Below, piece after piece: positions 4,907-6,138 of a stretch of DNA of 6,138 nt. The notes under the pieces are model-generated. The model was given only the letters and a program-made list of their open reading frames with translations. It searched no databases and was not told the DNA's origin. Source of the DNA: CAZYZQ01 sp964652075 (GTDB lineage: Bacteria > Bacillota > Clostridia > Oscillospirales > Oscillospiraceae); NCBI GenBank assembly GCA_964652075.1, contig CAZYZQ010000111.1, positions 1 through 6,138 of the forward strand, written 5' to 3'. Position numbers and translations under genes: made by a program. Positions within the stretch are counted from its first letter, which is position 1, and every line of letters begins with the position of its first letter.

Positions 4907-5695
4907 ATGGCTTCCAATAAGAAAAACGCCGCAAAACGGAACGCTGCCAAAAAGGCGCCGCAGAAAAATGACGATCTTATCGTCTATCAGGTGCTGCTCG
5001 CCCTGATTGCCGGCACGTTTGCTTTTATCTTCGCCCGCTTTATGCAGCGCTATTTTATACAGGATATCCTCGGGTTTTACGACATGATCCGCGTCTTCTT
5101 CCCGGTCGTCGGCGGGCTGACCGTGCTTGCGGTTCTGCTCGCCGTGTTCGGACGGAAGAAAAAGCTGACGCGCCGGCTCGGGATTGGCCTTGCAATCGGG
5201 TTCGGGGCTCTGGCGGTCGGATCGGGGCTGATGCGCTTCCTCTTTGAGAACGCGTTCCCGCTGGTCTTTTTCCTCTACATCGCCGCGCCGTGCGTGTACT
5301 GCCTGTACCTGCTCTACCAGCGCGAGTTCTTCTGGATCTCCACCGTGACGGCGTCCGCCGGGTTCGTGTTCTACCACCTGAGCAAGACGGCGGATTTCGG
5401 CATCTCGAAGCTCTCTATGCTGATGATGGCCGCCGTGATTGTCCTGCTGCTGGCAGTGGCCGTGCTGACCTTCCTCGCGCAGCGCCGCGGCGGGCAGCTC
5501 AAAATCGGCAAGTGGACAGCGTTGCAGCTGTCCGCGCCGCTGCCCGGCTGGACTGTGTATCTGACCTGCGCCATCTGGCTTGTATGCCTGATTGCGGTGC
5601 CGCTGCTCGGCTCCCTGTTCTCCTACTGCTGCATGTTCGCGGCGATGGCGCTGGAGCTGCTCGCCGCCTGCTACTTCACGATCAAGCTGATGTGA
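4907..5695 (+). CDS. Unrecognised multi-pass membrane protein, 262 aa
   Basis: I do not recognise a family. The first 22 residues are very rich in Lys, Ala and Asn (MASNKKNAAKRNAAKKAP...) and should be cytoplasmic. They are followed by about seven hydrophobic segments, near residues 25-44, 62-82, 91-109, 116-138, 168-190, 216-237 and 237-260, with a possible further one at 141-157. Basic clusters (GRKKKLTRR at 82-90, AQRRGG at 191-196) separate segments and support a cytoplasmic side for those loops. No catalytic motif, signal peptidase site or soluble domain is visible. The start is the ATG at 4907, with AGAAAGG at 4890-4896 about 10 bases upstream. The frame stays open upstream only inside rsmE. 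An ATG at 4900 is out of frame and stops at once. It is probably the second gene of the rsmE unit and is followed by a terminator. Confidence 0.88.
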   Translation: MASNKKNAAKRNAAKKAPQKNDDLIVYQVLLALIAGTFAFIFARFMQRYFIQDILGFYDMIRVFFPVVGGLTVLAVLLAVFGRKKKLTRRLGIGLAIGFGALAVGSGLMRFLFENAFPLVFFLYIAAPCVYCLYLLYQREFFWISTVTASAGFVFYHLSKTADFGISKLSMLMMAAVIVLLLAVAVLTFLAQRRGGQLKIGKWTALQLSAPLPGWTVYLTCAIWLVCLIAVPLLGSLFSYCCMFAAMALELLAACYFTIKLM

Positions 5696-5701
5696 TTGGG
5701 A

Positions 5702-5740
5702 AAGCCCGGTGGAACGTCATCGGGCTTCCTTCCTTTCTTT
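5702..5740 (+). terminator. Rho-independent terminator after the membrane protein gene
   Basis: A 10-bp stem pairs 5702-5711 (AAGCCCGGTG) with 5718-5727 (CATCGGGCTT), including one G-T wobble, around a 6-base loop. It is followed by the pyrimidine-rich stretch CCTTCCTTTCTTT. It begins 6 bases after the stop. The tail contains C as well as T, so termination may be partial. Confidence 0.7.
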
Positions 5741-5777
5741 CGGCTCCTCTACTTTCTCCGGATTCAGGTGATACTCT

Positions 5778-6138
5778 ATGACTTATCAAATTGGAATTGA
5801 CGTCGGCTCCACCACGGTCAAGGTCGTGGTGCTCTCCCCGGACGGCGAGCTGCTCTTCCGCAGCTATGAGCGCCATCTGTCGCAGGTGCGCGAGAAAACC
5901 TGTGAACAGCTGCGCCGCGCCCGCGAGATCGTCGGCGCAAACCCGGTGCAGGCCGTTGTGACCGGCTCCGCCGGCCTCGGCATGGCAAAGAGCGCCGGTG
6001 TGGACTTTGTGCAGGAGGTGTTCGCGACCGCCGAGGCCGTGAACCGCTTTCTGCCCGGCACCGACGCCGTCGTCGAGCTGGGCGGCGAGGACGCGAAGAT
6101 CATCTTCTTCGGCGGGACGCTCGAGGAGCGCATGAACG
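5778..6138 (+). CDS. Acyl-CoA dehydratase activase (BadF/HgdC type), N-terminal part (3' end outside window)
   Basis: The frame opens at ATG 5778, with AGGTG about 7 bases upstream, and runs off the window with 120 residues visible. It belongs to the ASKHA-fold BadF/BadG/BcrA/BcrD ATPase family. These proteins use ATP and a 4Fe-4S cluster to drive one-electron activation of 2-hydroxyacyl-CoA dehydratases or benzoyl-CoA reductases. The phosphate-1 loop is IGIDVGSTTVKVVV (residues 5-18). The segment VVTGSAGLGMAKSAG (60-74) and the motif ELGGEDAKIIFFGGTLEERM (100-119) are typical. The last motif, and YERHLSQVRE near residue 30, fit the long activase-dehydratase fusion proteins (often well over 1000 residues) better than the stand-alone HgdC of about 260. 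The cluster-binding cysteines would lie beyond the window edge. The gene follows a terminator, and I found no convincing promoter in the 50 bases before it. Confidence 0.9.
   Translation, partial: MTYQIGIDVGSTTVKVVVLSPDGELLFRSYERHLSQVREKTCEQLRRAREIVGANPVQAVVTGSAGLGMAKSAGVDFVQEVFATAEAVNRFLPGTDAVVELGGEDAKIIFFGGTLEERMN

Noticed and set aside
4104..4934. A 276-codon open frame on the - strand across rsmE
   Set aside because: It is a shadow of rsmE in GC-rich DNA. The translation is Arg/Ala/Gln-rich with no family motifs, while the + strand gives a complete RsmE.
4652..5377. A 241-codon open frame on the - strand across rsmE and the membrane protein gene
   Set aside because: The composition is typical of an antisense shadow and it crosses two supported genes on the + strand.
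1..6138. CRISPR array, insertion sequence, prophage, toxin-antitoxin or defence genes
   Set aside because: I saw no regularly spaced repeats, terminal inverted repeats, transposase or integrase motifs, or defence-type domains on either strand. The genes present explain nearly all the sequence.

Overview
The window looks like chromosomal DNA of a GC-rich member of the Clostridia, most likely from the Oscillospiraceae or a related gut lineage. The reasons are a DUF4317 protein, a Gx-transporter (Hpre_diP_synt_I) family protein and a large-type acyl-CoA dehydratase activase, all typical of anaerobic Firmicutes. Strong AGGAGG-type ribosome binding sites, consensus sigma-A promoters, and hairpin terminators followed by T runs agree with this. 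The lineage is inferred from gene content only. A run of exactly 100 N suggests a scaffolded, probably metagenome-derived, assembly.

Layout. Bases 1-1129 (+) hold the 3' part of an ABC transporter ATPase gene and a complete ABC-2 type permease gene one base downstream, together an exporter-type operon. A bidirectional terminator (1136-1164) separates it from a convergent DUF4317 gene (1172-2308, -). The DUF4317 gene and a Gx-transporter gene (2512-3018, +) diverge from a shared promoter region whose two -35 boxes form an inverted repeat. The + promoter there is a perfect TTGACA/TATAAT pair. The Gx gene starts with TTG and ends in a terminator facing a HAD-family phosphatase gene (3059-3769, -). 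Upstream of that gene on the same strand lies a tRNA-Leu(GAG) gene (3855-3939) with its own terminator, and then the gap (3948-4047).

Right of the gap a promoter (4082-4110) drives rsmE (16S rRNA m3U1498 methyltransferase, 4146-4877), followed closely by a gene for an unrecognised multi-pass membrane protein (4907-5695), probably co-transcribed. A terminator follows. The window ends inside the 5' part of a BadF/HgdC-type activase gene (5778 onward).

The genes are ordinary housekeeping and accessory transport functions in short transcription units. I found no CRISPR array, transposase, phage gene, toxin-antitoxin pair or defence system, and I do not think the window contains a new multi-gene system. 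The most worthwhile leads are the divergent promoter block, the lower GC of the permease gene, the unassigned membrane protein beside rsmE, and the unresolved gap next to the tRNA gene.
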